Below are positions 21,196 through 33,992 of a DNA stretch of 64,000 nucleotides, piece after piece. The DNA is from Holothuria scabra (lineage: Eukaryota; Echinodermata; Holothuroidea; Aspidochirotida; Holothuriidae), in assembly GCA_037179385.1 (NCBI GenBank), contig CM074189.1:23745648-23809647 (forward strand). The letters run 5' to 3'. Under the pieces are notes generated by a model. That model was not told the origin of the DNA. It was given only the letters and a program-made list of their open reading frames with translations, and made no database searches. Both the position numbers and the translations under genes were made by a program. The stretch's first letter is position 1, and each line of letters starts with the position of its first letter.

Positions 21196-24099
21196 GCCAA
21201 GAAGAAAAGTGTTGGAGAACCTGAAGGAAAACTGATATAAATCAATTGAGGTTAACCTTAACCCACACGCATTCAGAGATGCCGTCCTCCCTTGATTCTA
21301 GGGAGGCTCCCTGAAAATTCAAGAATTTCTGTCCCACTAACAAGAAGGTTTATAAAGTTGAAAGTACTTCTGAAAGTATCTCTAATTGTTGTGTGCAGCC
21401 TCACAGTCCTTGCTTTCTGGGTGTAAATATTGACATCTCTGCCCAATGTGAAGCACATAGGTGTAAAGCAGCTTGAGTAATTGACAACTCCGCCATCTCA
21501 TGACCCGCCCTAGAAGATCAGAAATTGACATTTCCTAAATGGAACTTTAGTATGTTACCCCTCGTGAGGTGTTCAATTGCTTAAAGTTTATATATTATTT
21601 TGGGAGATATATCTCAAATGGTCCCCTGTAATTCTTTGCTTTTTCTAATCACTGAGCAGGGAGATTGTTTGCTTCAACAAGCAGAACAATTAATTTCCTT
21701 ATCTCTGCAAATGCTTGGGTGACTTCCATAACCACATTTGGTAATTGATATCAATTCAGGGTCCCTCTCCAAATGCCTATTTCGCTGAGTATGTATGTGG
21801 TTAACGCAGTTCTGAAGCAACAGTCTTCATAATGTCCCCCCTAAGTAGTTCATCCCCTGGAACTATTTTCTCCCTATCTGATCAACTCCATGGCTATGGG
21901 CTGCCAGTAGTAGACATCACATAGGCATTCATTGGCTCTGTAAAATATTAGAACTATGTCCAAACATAACCATGTAACTGCCTTCTGTATTAACTTATGA
22001 AACAGAATGTAAACAGCTCAACTCCCAGGTCGTACTGCTATTCTGTTGCCTGCAGTCAGCTGTAAAGCCCTGCAGGAGGTTACATAGAGTGTATGTATGC
22101 ATGATCACAACATCACACCAAGATCTGCAGTGACAAAGTTTAATCAAATCATGTCTTTTTTCTCTCGCTTTCTCTCTCTCCTGGCAAGTTTAGATATATA
22201 CAGCTTGAATCTGATTCATCAGCTCACACTGCACTGATCAGAGAGCTAGTGATGACTAAGTTCAAGCCTCTGCTAACACTTACTCCCCTTGGGACCACAA
22301 ATCCTGTATTCGTCAACTAAGTTTGTTTCACCAAAAGCTCATCTGCAAGCTTTTGTGCTCCCCCTAAGATATATCAATTTTCCCCATTCTAGCCTTGTGA
22401 CTTCCCGCTCCAATCAAGATGGTATTCATTGTATCAATTTTTATTTTTCGTTAAAACTCAAACCAGCAGTAAATCTTTTTCTCGCATGAGTAAGCCCTTT
22501 GATTAATTTGTCTCGTCGAAACCTGCTCTAAGAATTCTCGAGTCTCCCAAAATGGCAGTGTTTCCACACAGGCTAATCCTAAAACACTCTGTAAAGATCG
22601 TTGAATCGTCTCATATCACCAATAATTTTGTTGCTTTCTCTTAGTCCTTTTCAACAATAATTTCTCGTTATTGCACTCTGAGGATCGTAAACTGCATCGT
22701 AGATGCAGACGCAATGGCGGTATCCCACATCCCCAAAAATCTGAGGGAATAAAAATCCTTTTTGGACTTCGAGGATTAAGATGTTCTGTCCCCACGGCAA
22801 CAGCCACTTAAAAAAGGAGAATATAATACTGTGAGTTGCTGCAGTGTCTATCAGTTTAGAAGTACGCTATGAATCTATTGATTATCAAATTTGTCAAAAA
22901 GCAAAACAAACACCAACTGAAATTGATATGATTTTTAACAGTCACTTTTTTGCTGACAGGGATGAAATTTACTTGGCGATCAAATGGACAGGGTAAACTT
23001 GATGGCACCACTAGCTTGGCTTCCAAACGTTTTAAATTCTTTCATTTTATTGTGAATTGAAGGTGACACTCATTGCTCTCTTTACAAAACAGTCAAAGAT
23101 GGAATCCCATGAAAGCAGTTGAAATTTCTCTTGCAGGGAACTTCATCAATGATTTTCTTGCAAAATGAGGAAAAATCGTAAAATGTGGTGCACAGAAACA
23201 TTTGAATTTTAGCTGTGGGATGTGTGAAAAATAAACATCTGAGAGCAGTTAAAAAGAAGTTATGTGATAACCTTGGTCAACTGGAAAAATATATTACAAT
23301 TATTGAAGTTTCTCATCAAAAGCTTTCTTTTTTTTTAAACAGGCAGGTTTCCTTAGTTTTTTACACCCACAAAAATAAGAATGATTTATTTTGAGATTCT
23401 CTATGGAAAGAGAAATGGGGTATGAGGCAGAAGGAGGCTGTGCCCTTGCACCCCCTCCCCCCCCCCCCCCGGTGGCCATTGCGGAAAACTTTTTGGAATA
23501 ATTCTATGTTAGTCATGTAAAGGTGTAGAGAATCCAGCAATTGCCTGTCCCTAGAAAGGATCATGACCCCCTACCCCCAAGTGTTCCTTGCTCACAAAGT
23601 CATAAAAGGCTAACCCAGTAACTCACACTTAGGAGTTAGTACTTGGCGGCATGGATGAACTGTGATGAAGCGTAACTGTATTGTAACCTTCTCAAAAGAT
23701 ACGATCAGGTTGCCTGTACCAAAAGTGGAAACAAAACCATAAAATAAAACACACTTCAAAAGAAATTACAAATTGGATTCTTACTCTTTTTAATACTCAA
23801 TGGAATATCATCTTGCTTTTTAACAAACAGTAGCCGAAACTATACTTTAAACAGTTTTCGTTCGCATGCTATGTGTTTTTCTACAAGAAAAGAAACCAAA
23901 ACTTAAATTCAAAACCAAAACAGAATTAATCTTGGCAAAGCAGTAATACATGAAACTTTTGCAATGAAATTAAATTTGATGAGTAGTATGATGTAGCAGC
24001 ATTAAAAGTACATAGGAACAGTTTCAGGCAAGTCACGATCATAAAGGATTAATCTATCAGTTTCGAAATAATTACAGGCTTTAAAGTGACAGGAACTGA
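21196..24099. other. Non-coding sequence
   Basis: No recognised gene or element. There is a C14 run at 23457-23470. A weak 33-nt exon-like stretch follows a TTTTTTGCTGACAG acceptor near 22960, but its donor is poor. Pyrimidine-rich CT repeats occur at about 22155-22180. Confidence 0.35.
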
Positions 24100-24415
24100 T
24101 TAAAGGCAGCCATTCACCAAACTACAATTTCACCACTAGTCTACAGAAATTCTTGATTGGTACAGCTCTTTGATTGACATCAAATTGAAAAAAAAAAATG
24201 TAGAGTAGCTCATATTACATTGCATGCACTGGAAGGGTTCTGATCACACATTATGGTCTAGTATACTCACTGGGGTATGCATGCATGCCCTGAGGCTTAA
24301 TATACTGAGATTGTGTCTGGATAAAGATAACTTTTGGACAATTTTGGGAGGGGCTAGAAGAAAGCAGGTTGGGAGAATTGGAATTGTCTTGGGTGATCAA
24401 TAAATGCCTTTCTAA
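24100..24415 (+). mobile_element. TTAA-bordered MITE, family A copy 5 (divergent subfamily)
   Basis: Starts TTAAAGGCAGCCATTCACCA and ends in AAATGCCTTTCTAAA. The cores GGTACAGCTCTTTGATTGACA and GGACAATTTTGGGAGGGGCT are recognisable. TTAAAGGCAG rather than TTAAAGGGCC links it to the copy at 53444 as a distinct subfamily. An A11 run and a CATGCATGC microrepeat are private to this copy. Confidence 0.75.
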
Positions 24416-26951
24416 ATAATGACATAAGGTAGGTACAACTTCTCAACGAAATGGCAGCTGGTCAAAGGTCAGATTTCGAGATGAAAAGTAGGACATTTTA
24501 CAGGATAGGAAGGTATCATTTAGTGATACCCAACAAAATTGGAAGCATCAAAGATTCTTTTAATACATAATTTTCATAGCCTAACTTTCACCAAAGTGCA
24601 AATTTTTGCAACAAGTTTGATGGGGGTGAGGGGTGAAGAGAATATGGGCTGTGGGAGGGGATTCAAAAATAAAAGAACGTAGGAATCACTCCAAAGCCTG
24701 TAATAAGTCAAACATTACTCTTGATACAATGTGTGGCTGAGATCCATGGAGGTATGATATTAACATAAAAGTGCATATTGATAAAAAAGTGGTCATTACC
24801 CCCAAAGACCACCACAAACATTAACATTTATTTATAAATAACATTTACATTTTCTCTCAAGAAAATTTTGCATTTTTTGTTTCTGTAATATACATAACGT
24901 CATTTATTTTCAGAAATTAAGAATAATTACTTAATGTGAGAATCATTAATTTATTAAATATTTATAACATGATCGTGCATATTCATGATTTCACATAATT
25001 TATTGACACTTGTTAATAAATGAGTTTGCTGAGATGTTCAATGTTTGCACATTATACCAAAAATTCCCACCTCTCAATACATAGGAACACATTGATGACA
25101 ATATTACAAACATACTCCAATACTTCACGTTGCATTTCTGCTACGTTAATAACATTCATCCTACATCACTTCTTACATACACGTTAACACAACAACAGAT
25201 ACAAGGACAGAACTCAGAACCGTCCACTTATTGAAATAGTTATGACTTGCAGAATATCCCGCTACAGAAACCCTGTGTTTTTTGGACAAGATATCACATT
25301 TCTTGTACAAAATTTACATTGCTAGTATTTTTGCACTTAGGCCAAACAATCAAGTTGTAAACAAAAATAAAGAAAAAAGAAAAAGATGGAAAAAAAGAAA
25401 AAACAAAAACAAAACAAAAAAAAGGTTAAAATCATCCAGTCATTCAAAAAGGAGATGCAGGTCCTACCAGTCAAGAAAGTCATAAATTACATAAAAAAAA
25501 AATTAATATCACATAAACAACACAAAGATTAGTAGATGTGAATAAGATGGAGAGAGAGAGGGGGAGGAAGACAGCTAAGGTTGAGTTTACAATTAGAGGA
25601 AATGCCACAAAAAGGAATTTTTGCACGGATGGGCGTTTGCTATCTCCTACAACATATCATCTCTTTACTCATTTGTTTGATTGGCAATTTCCCCAAGGTT
25701 TAATGTTCCCAGGCCTGGAACATTGAATTAAAATTACACAAAAATAAATTTAAAATCACATAAATAACACAAAGATTTGTTGATGCAATGAAATAAATAA
25801 CAGGAACATCAAACCTTTGGAAGTTTGTACCCCCAAAACATCAGGTAGACCCATTCTCCAGTGGTGGGTTATGAAGTGGAGTGGGAAGGGCAAAATATTT
25901 TTGTAAGGCATAGCTTTATACAAATTTTAGACAATGCACTTGTACCCCCAGACCCAACGTTATCAGAAAATTCTGACATATGTTACCATATAAGGTGCAT
26001 TTATGTTGTTGAAGATTTCCTTTTGGTAGGGACCACCTTCAAAATTATTATTTATTAAAATGGTTGATTGCATTTTCGAGAATGGTAGAGGTTTCAGAAG
26101 AAGCTTGAGGTGGCTGCATTTTATCTACAGCTGTACTCTCTCGACTCAAAAGTTTTAAAACTAGTCTAATATATTTAAAATATATTTAACCAATTGGAAT
26201 TACTGACCTATCAAACATCCGAATGGCAACTAATTTCAGTCTATTAGATTTGAACTCCAATATTTTAAATTGTACGATTTAAGGGAGGAGTATGTCATAA
26301 GTCACATCAATATCACCTTGTCATCATCACATGTAGTATGTTTACTATGTGTTTTGTCATTTTCATTGCAATAAGATTATTTGATCAGTGGGCAGCCAGC
26401 TCTCTCTTTTGCACTGCAGGATCCGACCGCAATAATCTCAAGTAATTCCACCTGCCACAAACTCGTGTCCTTAAAAATATTACCTCTGTACTAAAGGTGA
26501 CATTTTGCACGATCAAGGTGTGGGAATACAAAATTGATTACTCTGACTTGGGGTGAAAGAACTCTCACATGCTTCCGATTTATCAAAGCCAAATCAAATG
26601 GAACATCAAATATTAACTGAGTTCTCACTGTGAAAGGAGTTTTTCGAGGCACTAAAGTTTGAAAATTGCTCTTTCAATGGTAATACAGTGAAAGCTATTT
26701 CAGGTAAGAACACCAAGTTTTTCACCATGATATGTCAAGCACTAAAACAGTCTCCTCTAGCTAATAAAATTAAACAGTTGAACAAATGAACATTAAACTA
26801 TTTGCCAGAAGGAATGTAGCAGGCCAATGATTACCAAAATGGAGAGGGGAGAGGAAAAGTGTTCATCGTCATGAAAGTTATTGTTAAAAATAAAAACATC
26901 CTCGAAAGTTTCAACCCAATTATATACACAACTCTTGTACCCTAACTCTGC
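24416..26951. other. AT-rich non-coding sequence
   Basis: A very A-rich stretch runs 25360-25500. An AG microsatellite lies at about 25547-25562. A CAG|GTAAGA donor occurs at about 26703 with an open frame behind it (ALKFENCSFNGNTVKAIS) but no convincing acceptor, so it is not called. No transposon ends were recognised. Confidence 0.35.
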
Positions 26952-27204
26952 TTAAAGGACAAATTTAGTCCAGCCCAGACGTAGACTAGATGTCACAATT
27001 TCATCTTTTTTTATCTTCCAAGTACCTTTCATAATATTTCAAGACTAAAGTATTACATATTCAAGGTAAACGATGGAGTTACTCCTTGTAAATTTCACAA
27101 ATGACAAAAAAAAAGTATTGCCACATAATTCTCAAGAAGCATTCCCAGAATGGGATAGGGTACTACACTAATTGTTGCTTGGGTGACTGCATATGTCCTT
27201 TGAT
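26952..27204 (+). mobile_element. TTAA-bordered MITE, family H copy 3 (degraded)
   Basis: Starts TTAAAGGACAAATTTAGTCC, shares CATATTCAAGGTAAAC and TTGTAAATTTCACA with the copy at 30522, and ends near GGGTGACTGCATATGTCCTTTGA. The right border has lost TTAA. It abuts a hAT-like element that starts at 27218. Confidence 0.7.
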
Positions 27205-27217
27205 CAACTGGAGGGGC

Positions 27218-27393
27218 CAGTGGTATAGCCACTGAGTGGTTTGGGGGATTTAACCCCCCCCCATGACCCAACCTTGCCATGCAAGTAACACCCAAAATAG
27301 CGGTTTTTTCCCTCTCCCCTTAGACTTTTCCCTCCTTTTGTGCCCCAAACCTCCTCTCCCCTCCCCCATGGCACAATCCTGTCTATGCTACTG
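27218..27393 (+). mobile_element. hAT-like MITE, family E copy 3
   Basis: This 176-bp element has termini CAGTGGTATAGCCACTG and, read on the other strand, CAGTAGCATAGACAGGATTG. The flanks GGAGGGGC and GGAGGGCA match imperfectly (6 of 8), suggesting an older insertion than the copy at 9178. The C-rich interior and CATGACCCAACCTTGC are shared with that copy. Confidence 0.82.
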
Positions 27394-27556
27394 GGAGGGC
27401 ATTCTACCTGTAAGCTCTGACTGCTTTTCATAATGGAACTGAGGTACAGAGGTTTTTGAAGGCATGACTACAGTGACTACCCAAATCATGACTTTTGTGG
27501 TCATTCAGTTAATTTGCCACTGTGGTCATTACAGGCCATGATCATTTTGGTAGGCT

Positions 27557-27860
27557 TAAAGGCTCTATTCTCTCACTCCAAACAGTACCAATTCTCCCAA
27601 CCTTCTTACTGAAGCCCCTCCCACAATTGTCTGAAATTCAACTTTATCCAGACACAATCTCAGTTATATTGCTTCAGGGTGAGTATAGAAAAACTCAATT
27701 TATATAATCAAAACACTCTCACTACTGTCCATGCTGTGTAATATATGCTTTGGCACTCTGCATTGTTTGAATTAGCAGTCAATCAAAGAGCTGAGCCAAT
27801 TGAGAATTTTGGTACCTGGGTACCAAAACTGTAGTTTGGAGTGAGAGGTTTGGCCCTTTA
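27557..27860 (-). mobile_element. TTAA-bordered MITE, family A copy 6
   Basis: TTAAAGGCTCTATTCTCTCA at the left and GAGGTTTGGCCCTTTAA at the right. The interior closely matches the copy at 37658, including a TATATTGCTTCAGGGTGAGT segment and TCTGCATTGTTTGAATTAGC. The right end contains the palindrome GGTACCTGGGTACC. It belongs to the youngest-looking subgroup. Confidence 0.9.
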
Positions 27861-29153
27861 AAGGTTACTTTGAAACAGTGATTGTCATTGTTCTTAGGTT
27901 TATCTTTTGAACACTCATTTAGCAACAACTTACACAGATATCTATGTTATGTTTAAGATTACTAGGACTACCTCAAAGTCAGAACTATGTCCCATCTGAC
28001 TTATCGCCATCATACTATTTCATTGTAAGAGTATAATCTCTATGTTATTTTGTTAAAGTAGCATTTGATGATATGATGTAGTAAGCACGTAAATTCTGTG
28101 ATTGATTCCTGTTGCATATTACAAAACAATCAGGGCGACACCTAGAGTAAAAGTTCCCCAAACTGAGTAAACATTACATCCTAACACTTACATGTGTCTT
28201 GGTTCTAAAACTTGTCTCCTCTTGCCAGTTTTAGTAAAACCTTCACAACACTTATTTTTATCCGAGTGTGAGACATTATGAACACATGCGTCAAATGACG
28301 ACTTTCCTACGTCAAGGATATTAATCGGCGCTAACGTAACACAGATACAAGGAAGGAGTTGCATGGCCAACACTGATGCGCTATAAACATAGGAGTGTTA
28401 GGCTAATTAACTAAATGTCATTTTAGAAGTGGTGTTGACAATAAAAGGGAGAAGAGCACACATTTTATAACCGAATTCGTTTTAAAAAAGACAAATTCAG
28501 CCATAGTTTAGACAGTAGGGTTGTAGTTCTTGTAAGATAAATATCTTGCTTTAGACCATAATGCTAACTTCATTATTTCTCTGTTTATAACAACTAACAG
28601 GTGCAGAATTAATGGATATCAATTCTTAGTTTGAGGTCTATTATTTCCTTCCTCCTCCCCCCCCCCCCCCCAACTCTCTCACTCCTTTCCTACCTCTCTG
28701 TCTTATTCTCTTTTGCTCTAAAATTGTTTTAATAAGAAAAAAGACTGAAAGAAAAGAGACTGAAAGAAGACCATAAATAATAGAATGAAACAATTGCAAG
28801 TTTTCCAAAGATTTACAGACAGCTAGTTAAAATGTTTATAATTTCTTTTATACATATTAAATTACATCCTAAACTAATATCATTTTATTAAAAAGTATTT
28901 TACAAATACAAAACCATTTTTTTTTTAATTTCTTCCTTCCGATAATTTTTTAAGCAGTTAACAAAACACAAAGTTAAAAAAAATGGTCATTGGTGGGATC
29001 ATTGAATGTCAGGGACCACAATGGGCACCTGTTACTAGAAAATATGCATGAGCTGCTTTTAAGGGAGGCAGTCTTTAGCAGCAGTAGTTAAAGGAAGACA
29101 CACGCAGACTGAAGACTAGAAGAAATGACTGCTTCTTAGAGAAGAAAATGGGG
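27861..29153. other. Non-coding sequence with C15 tract
   Basis: No element or gene recognised. A C15 run at 28657-28671 is embedded in a CT-rich stretch. The rest is AT-rich. Confidence 0.35.
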
Positions 29154-29690
29154 TCATTTTTGGGATGGGGGGAGGAGGGGCAAGATGTGCCCATGAGCAT
29201 CGAGGCTGTTTTCTAGCTGGGGGAGGGATCCCTTGGCCATTTCCCCTTCCACTATTTGCTCAATCCACATGACAAGTCGAAGACGCAATCGATGTTGAAC
29301 CATTATTTTTATGCACAGTTGCACTTGAGAGTGATGACTCACCTCATCTGCTGGGACTATGAGCGGAAACTGGCTATTCCCTTTGACGTCCTTTTCTCCC
29401 CAAGTTGAGGAGAGACGGACCTTTGACGTAACTCTTTGTGCTATTGTTGCATGCTTTGAATGCACACACGCACACAAGCATTCATTGTATCCGTTGGAGA
29501 GCATTTCTGCAGGGAGTAGGTTACATGCAAACAGCCTATTTCTTCTGTGACCGCTTTTGTAATTCGAAGCCATTCTGCAGTCAGTTTTGTTTACTTCAGT
29601 CCGAGAATGTAACGCTACATGTCCGAGAATGTAACATTCAAGTCTGGATGTGGACTCCTCTTGGCATGAGGTAGCATGGATCCTCCTCAA
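29154..29690 (-). other. Longest open frame (about 178 codons), unrecognised
   Basis: The frame is open for 537 bp on the - strand, the longest in the window, in sequence somewhat richer in GC. Within it a possible acceptor CCTACTCCCTGCAG (exon from about 29508) and a strong donor GATGAG|GTGAGT (at about 29345) would define an exon of roughly 160 nt reading MLSNGYNECLCACVHSKHAT and onward. There are no domains I know. A 16-bp word TGTCCGAGAATGTAAC-like is repeated near 29600-29636. Coding status is undecided. Confidence 0.25.
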
Positions 29691-29958
29691 CTGATCCTCA
29701 CAAATGTCACATACTAAAAAACATATAATTGTTCTCTCACACGTATGAAATGAGTACTATGAATGATATGGATTACATGCAGGCCAATAGCCAGGATTTC
29801 TTTCTAGAATCAACAGATAGCCCCAGGGTTTAATCCTTGCATTCATAACTTTGATATTACCTTTAAGGAATGTTCCAGAGTAAATGTCAATGCTTTATAA
29901 GAAGAAGAGAACTATTTTACACCTCATGTCCTTCAAACCCCACATCCGTTCATATTAG

Positions 29959-30392
29959 CCGTGTTCCCATTTGATCCAGGGAGGTGGATCTTGATCTACC
30001 GAGGTGGATCAAACACTAATGGGAACGCTAATGGGAACGCAGATCAACAACACTCATTCAAGATCAAGATCCACCGATTTTGATCGACCGTTCGGGTAGA
30101 TCAGATCCACCGCGCTGGATCAAAGTTTGTAATGGGAACACATCGGTAGATCAAGTGACCCTGGATCTCCGGTTACACTCATATATATGTTCTTGTGATA
30201 CATCGATACGAAATGCATGGCAGGCCGACTTGTAAGCATTGGTGACCTTTTCGCGCTTGCGCAATGTGTCCATAAAGCACGTTTGATCTACCGCGCTCAC
30301 TCAAATGGGAACGCCGATCTCGATCAAGGTAACTGATGTTGATCCACCTCGGTAGATCAAGATCCACCTCCCTGAATCAAATGGGAACACTG
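29959..30392. mobile_element. Foldback element K with 54-bp terminal inverted repeats
   Basis: The element is 434 bp. The first 54 bp (CCGTGTTCCCATTTGATCCA...) and the reverse complement of the last 54 differ at only two positions. The interior holds many sub-terminal copies of GATC-ACCG/CGGT-GATC words and AATGGGAAC. It is more GC-rich than its surroundings. The CAGTGTTCCC terminus is hAT-like, but I could not find a matching 8-bp duplication (CATATTAG versus CTATTGAC). It would fold into a long hairpin. Confidence 0.85.
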
Positions 30393-30521
30393 CTATTGAC
30401 GTACGTATATCCTGTTGAATGATTGTTATTTTTATCAAGCAAGACAATTGCGGTCGCTTCAAGAATATGGAATGTCATGTAAAACCAGCGGTGCACTACT
30501 TCTACCCAATTTTATTGTTCT

Positions 30522-30782
30522 TTAAAGGTAAAGCGCAGACCCCCCAAACTATTTTGAAGAAAAAGCTAGAAAACACAATTTCCCTCTTATTTCTCTTCAA
30601 AGTGTCTTTCATTACAATTTATGACGGTACTATTGCATATTCAAGGTAAACCAAGCAGTGGTTTCTTGTAAATTTCACATATGAAGAGAAAAAATGTTGT
30701 CACATGACTCCCAACAGCCAATCATGAAACTGGACAGTCTACTACACTTCTTCAACTTGGGAAGACTGCTCTTGCCCTTTAA
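30522..30782 (+). mobile_element. TTAA-bordered MITE, family H copy 1
   Basis: The element is 261 bp with TTAA at both ends. The left end TTAAAGGTAAAGCGCAGACC and the right end GACTGCTCTTGCCCTTTAA are imperfect inverted repeats of about 20 bp. It shares GTTGTCACATGACTCCCAAC and AGCCAATCATGAAA with the copy at 52294. There is no coding capacity. Confidence 0.88.
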
Positions 30783-32241
30783 AATGGGAGTTTACCATGG
30801 CTATAACACCTGACACTCGAGGAGCACTGATATTAACAATCACTTTGAACTTTTGTGAAAAATAACATTACAAACTTCAACAAGTGTCTGCATAGTATAT
30901 CATTTACATGTGTCAAGATTTATGGAAAATGCACCATGCAACCCCTGTTTGACATCACAGATTTCCCATAAAGCAATACACTGCTGTGAATTGGACATTT
31001 TGTTTAAACTTTCAACATTTCTGAATGTGGCACATATTTTTGGAGTGAGGATACACCAATACAGTGAAAAGTTCCAATTTTTGATAACCTGTTGTACTTT
31101 ATGAACAGAATATCCCTTTAAAAAAAGTAATAAAATCAGTTCTTTTTTATATGACTTTCAAGAGAAGACAGGTCAAATGTATACTTTGACATAATTCTGA
31201 AGGGACTCTTAAAATGTGGACCAACTCTCCACTGACTGTAAATGCTGTAAACATAGCTTCCTATTATCATGCAGGATCACTGATTCCTCAAATTAGCTTA
31301 TTTACCTCATTATTTGTACACACACTGAGAGCATTGTCAGCCTCCCCTGCCCGCCCCCCAACCCCGCATCATTCCAACTTTTGATCACACATCCACTACA
31401 CCTTATAAGAATTGAGAATATAAGACAATATATATGGGAATGCTTGTAATAGCACACACAAGAGACTGTTGGTATACTCAATGGAGTTTAATCTACAGTC
31501 CCATTAAATAATAAGCTCCATGTTCTTCAGAGTGATATTTACACATTGTACATACATTCCATTATGTACAGTCTGTGTTACTTGATATTTCTATATCAGT
31601 TACACAAATCCCACTCTAAAAGTGCGGACAAGATCGTATGGTAAGGCACCAAAGTGCATGAGAGCAGAGGAATATCAAAAAATCAGCACAACTCTTGGAT
31701 ATACACTTCACAGACAGAGAAATTTCATTGCCATGGTAATATGTCACGTACACAAACACTATAGATCATAAAAACCGCAATCACATTTGACTGAAACATG
31801 CAATTACAACTAATTCATTCTTAACAATGATAAATACTGTCCATGTCTTCGTAATTTGTCCATCGCCATGAGATACTTAAATTGTACGGCACATTTAAAT
31901 GCAGGGAAATCACTGCTCAAAGTTCAAAGTTAATAACTTATAAAAGTATGTCACAAAGTCCAGCAGGCTGCTGATGCAATGTTTATGGATTTTTCAACAG
32001 GCTACATCTATATGATAAAGGGTCACCTAGGTTTAACCACAAATTTACAAATTAAACAACTAGGTATCAAACAGGCAGTGGCACTCATGCCAAAACCACA
32101 GATTCCTATACCCCACTTGATCAAAAGATTAATAGGGTGTTATATCTACCATAGTTTCCTGATGATTGCATGTGTGATCCACTATGATAAATTGCACAGG
32201 GATCTATATCTGCAAGTGAAGTCATCTGCAGCCATTTTAGG

Positions 32242-32357
32242 GACTTGAGTTCAAGTCATTGGCTCAAGTCTCTTTGTCATTTTAATTAGGGAAAATTCCT
32301 CAAGTCAGGTAGGGGAAGTGGAAGGCTGTGACTGAGTCAGGACTTGACTACAAGTGT
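32242..32357. repeat. CAAGTC/GACTTG word cluster
   Basis: GACTTGAG, TTCAAGTC, CTCAAGTC (twice) and GACTTGAC lie within 116 bp in both orientations. Such clusters are typical of sub-terminal repeats of DNA transposons, but no bounded element or duplication was found. Confidence 0.4.
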
Positions 32358-33787
32358 GACAGGTGTATAGAGAATCTCATGTAAAGTTTTCTCCCATCAG
32401 AGTTAGGTAGCTTCCAAAAAAAAGTTTTCCTGCCAGAGCAGGCCTTATACACTTAGTTATAGTTCACTAACCAGTTCACTTTCTCTTACATGGTAATCAC
32501 ATGGTAATCTTCGCGCACTTCAGCTGCCTTTCTGTTTAGCTATTACATTACTAACCATTTACAGGTGTCTCAGGTTGTACTTAGCTTGTATACATAGCAA
32601 TAGCAAAAGGTATTACACACTTACTGCTATACAGTTCAATGAGCATATGGTACATTTGCAGAAGGGATAAATTTCTGGCCTCTGGGTGACAGTGATATGG
32701 GGACTGTTACTGAGAGAGCTTAAATGTACTACCTAAATTAAATGACTGAAATCCCCCCATGTGACAATTCACAAGATAACCATTTGAAATTTAGCTCTCC
32801 AATTCAATCTTGACGAACACTTTTGGAAATCTCACCCTTAGTAAACCTAGGAGCTGCCTGCCACAAGGCAATTCCCTGAATAAATATGCTACAGTTTTCA
32901 TTTGCTATACTGTTGGAATAACATGGCAGTTGCCTGATTCATACAGAGGTACTCCCTTTAAACAAGTACTGAGGTTTCAAATGCGATCTTAAAACCACTG
33001 GCTTTGAAGTCACATCAGATTAATGTACACTAGGGCAGTTTAATTCTCAAATGGCTACTTAGTACAAATCTTGTCCCCAGCTGGCTAGGAAATACTCCCA
33101 TCAGTGCAAATATAATGTCTATATAATGATGTAAGTACATCCTAACCAGGGACAAGATATACTTGCATGAATGCATGTAATGTGTACATATATAACCATA
33201 TGCCAATAGATACATTATGAGTACTGAGCAGTTTGACAATCTTGCATTTGTCCATCGCCTCCTTTGTGCACACCTTGCAATTTTAACAGTTCTGCAAAAT
33301 TTTAGTCCAAGGTTTACGATGTATATTTCTGCCTGCCCTTCCTCTGTAAACTCAACGAAGCAATATCACTGTTGTATGTTTAAATTGTCTCTATCATAAA
33401 TTGCACATTTTTCTTCAATATTTCAATTGTTTGCTTGCCATCTTCCTCACAGCAATGTTCCAGGTAAGCTTGTGACGATGAATACCCTGTACCTTAAATA
33501 ATCACTCTGCTTATTCATTCTTCCCAGCAGCGTTGCACTTTTCATCCAAAATTCACATATTTTGGCAATCTGTCCACTTGTGTTAAAATTCAGATGCCAG
33601 GAGCTATGTTTTGACTCGTTTTTGATTCCACAGCATGAACACGAGGATAAAGGTTCTCTCCCGAGATTGTCTGGTATAATAGATTCAATTAAAACAGACT
33701 GCTAATGCAAGTTTCGCTGAAATAACTCAATGCTGATTGATTGAAATCTGATGTTTAATTGATATCCTCTGTGAATGCTGTTGCATC

Positions 33788-33809
33788 AAATATATATATA
33801 TATATATAT
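33788..33809. repeat. (TA)11 microsatellite
   Basis: An uninterrupted alternating TA tract. No associated element. Confidence 0.85.
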
Positions 33810-33992
33810 CAAAGAACATTTTTATTGGCACTTCCTCAAAATCAATTTGTCACTAAATCACAATTTGCAGTCCTCAAATTTATTCCTGAAGCAGCCCATC
33901 TTTTGAACGCATCTTTCCATTTCTGTCAGCGATGGAAATCATTGAAACTGAACTTGCAAGATATGTCTCTGGAAGATATCGAAGACTTTTTG

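Larger units (their letters stand above)
30783..33992. other. Non-coding sequence; possible long 3' UTR or intron
   Basis: No recognised element except the CAAGTC cluster at 32242. On + at 33453-33463 an 11-nt stretch sits between a strong acceptor and donor (see findings). A (TA)n microsatellite is at 33788-33809. Possible AATAAA signals on the - strand lie at about 33820 and 33875, downstream of the - strand exon candidate at 33993. Confidence 0.35.

Noticed and set aside
27522..27707. Open frame similar to the one at 37623-37811
   Set aside because: The shared peptide comes from two family A MITE copies in the same orientation. It is not a conserved gene.
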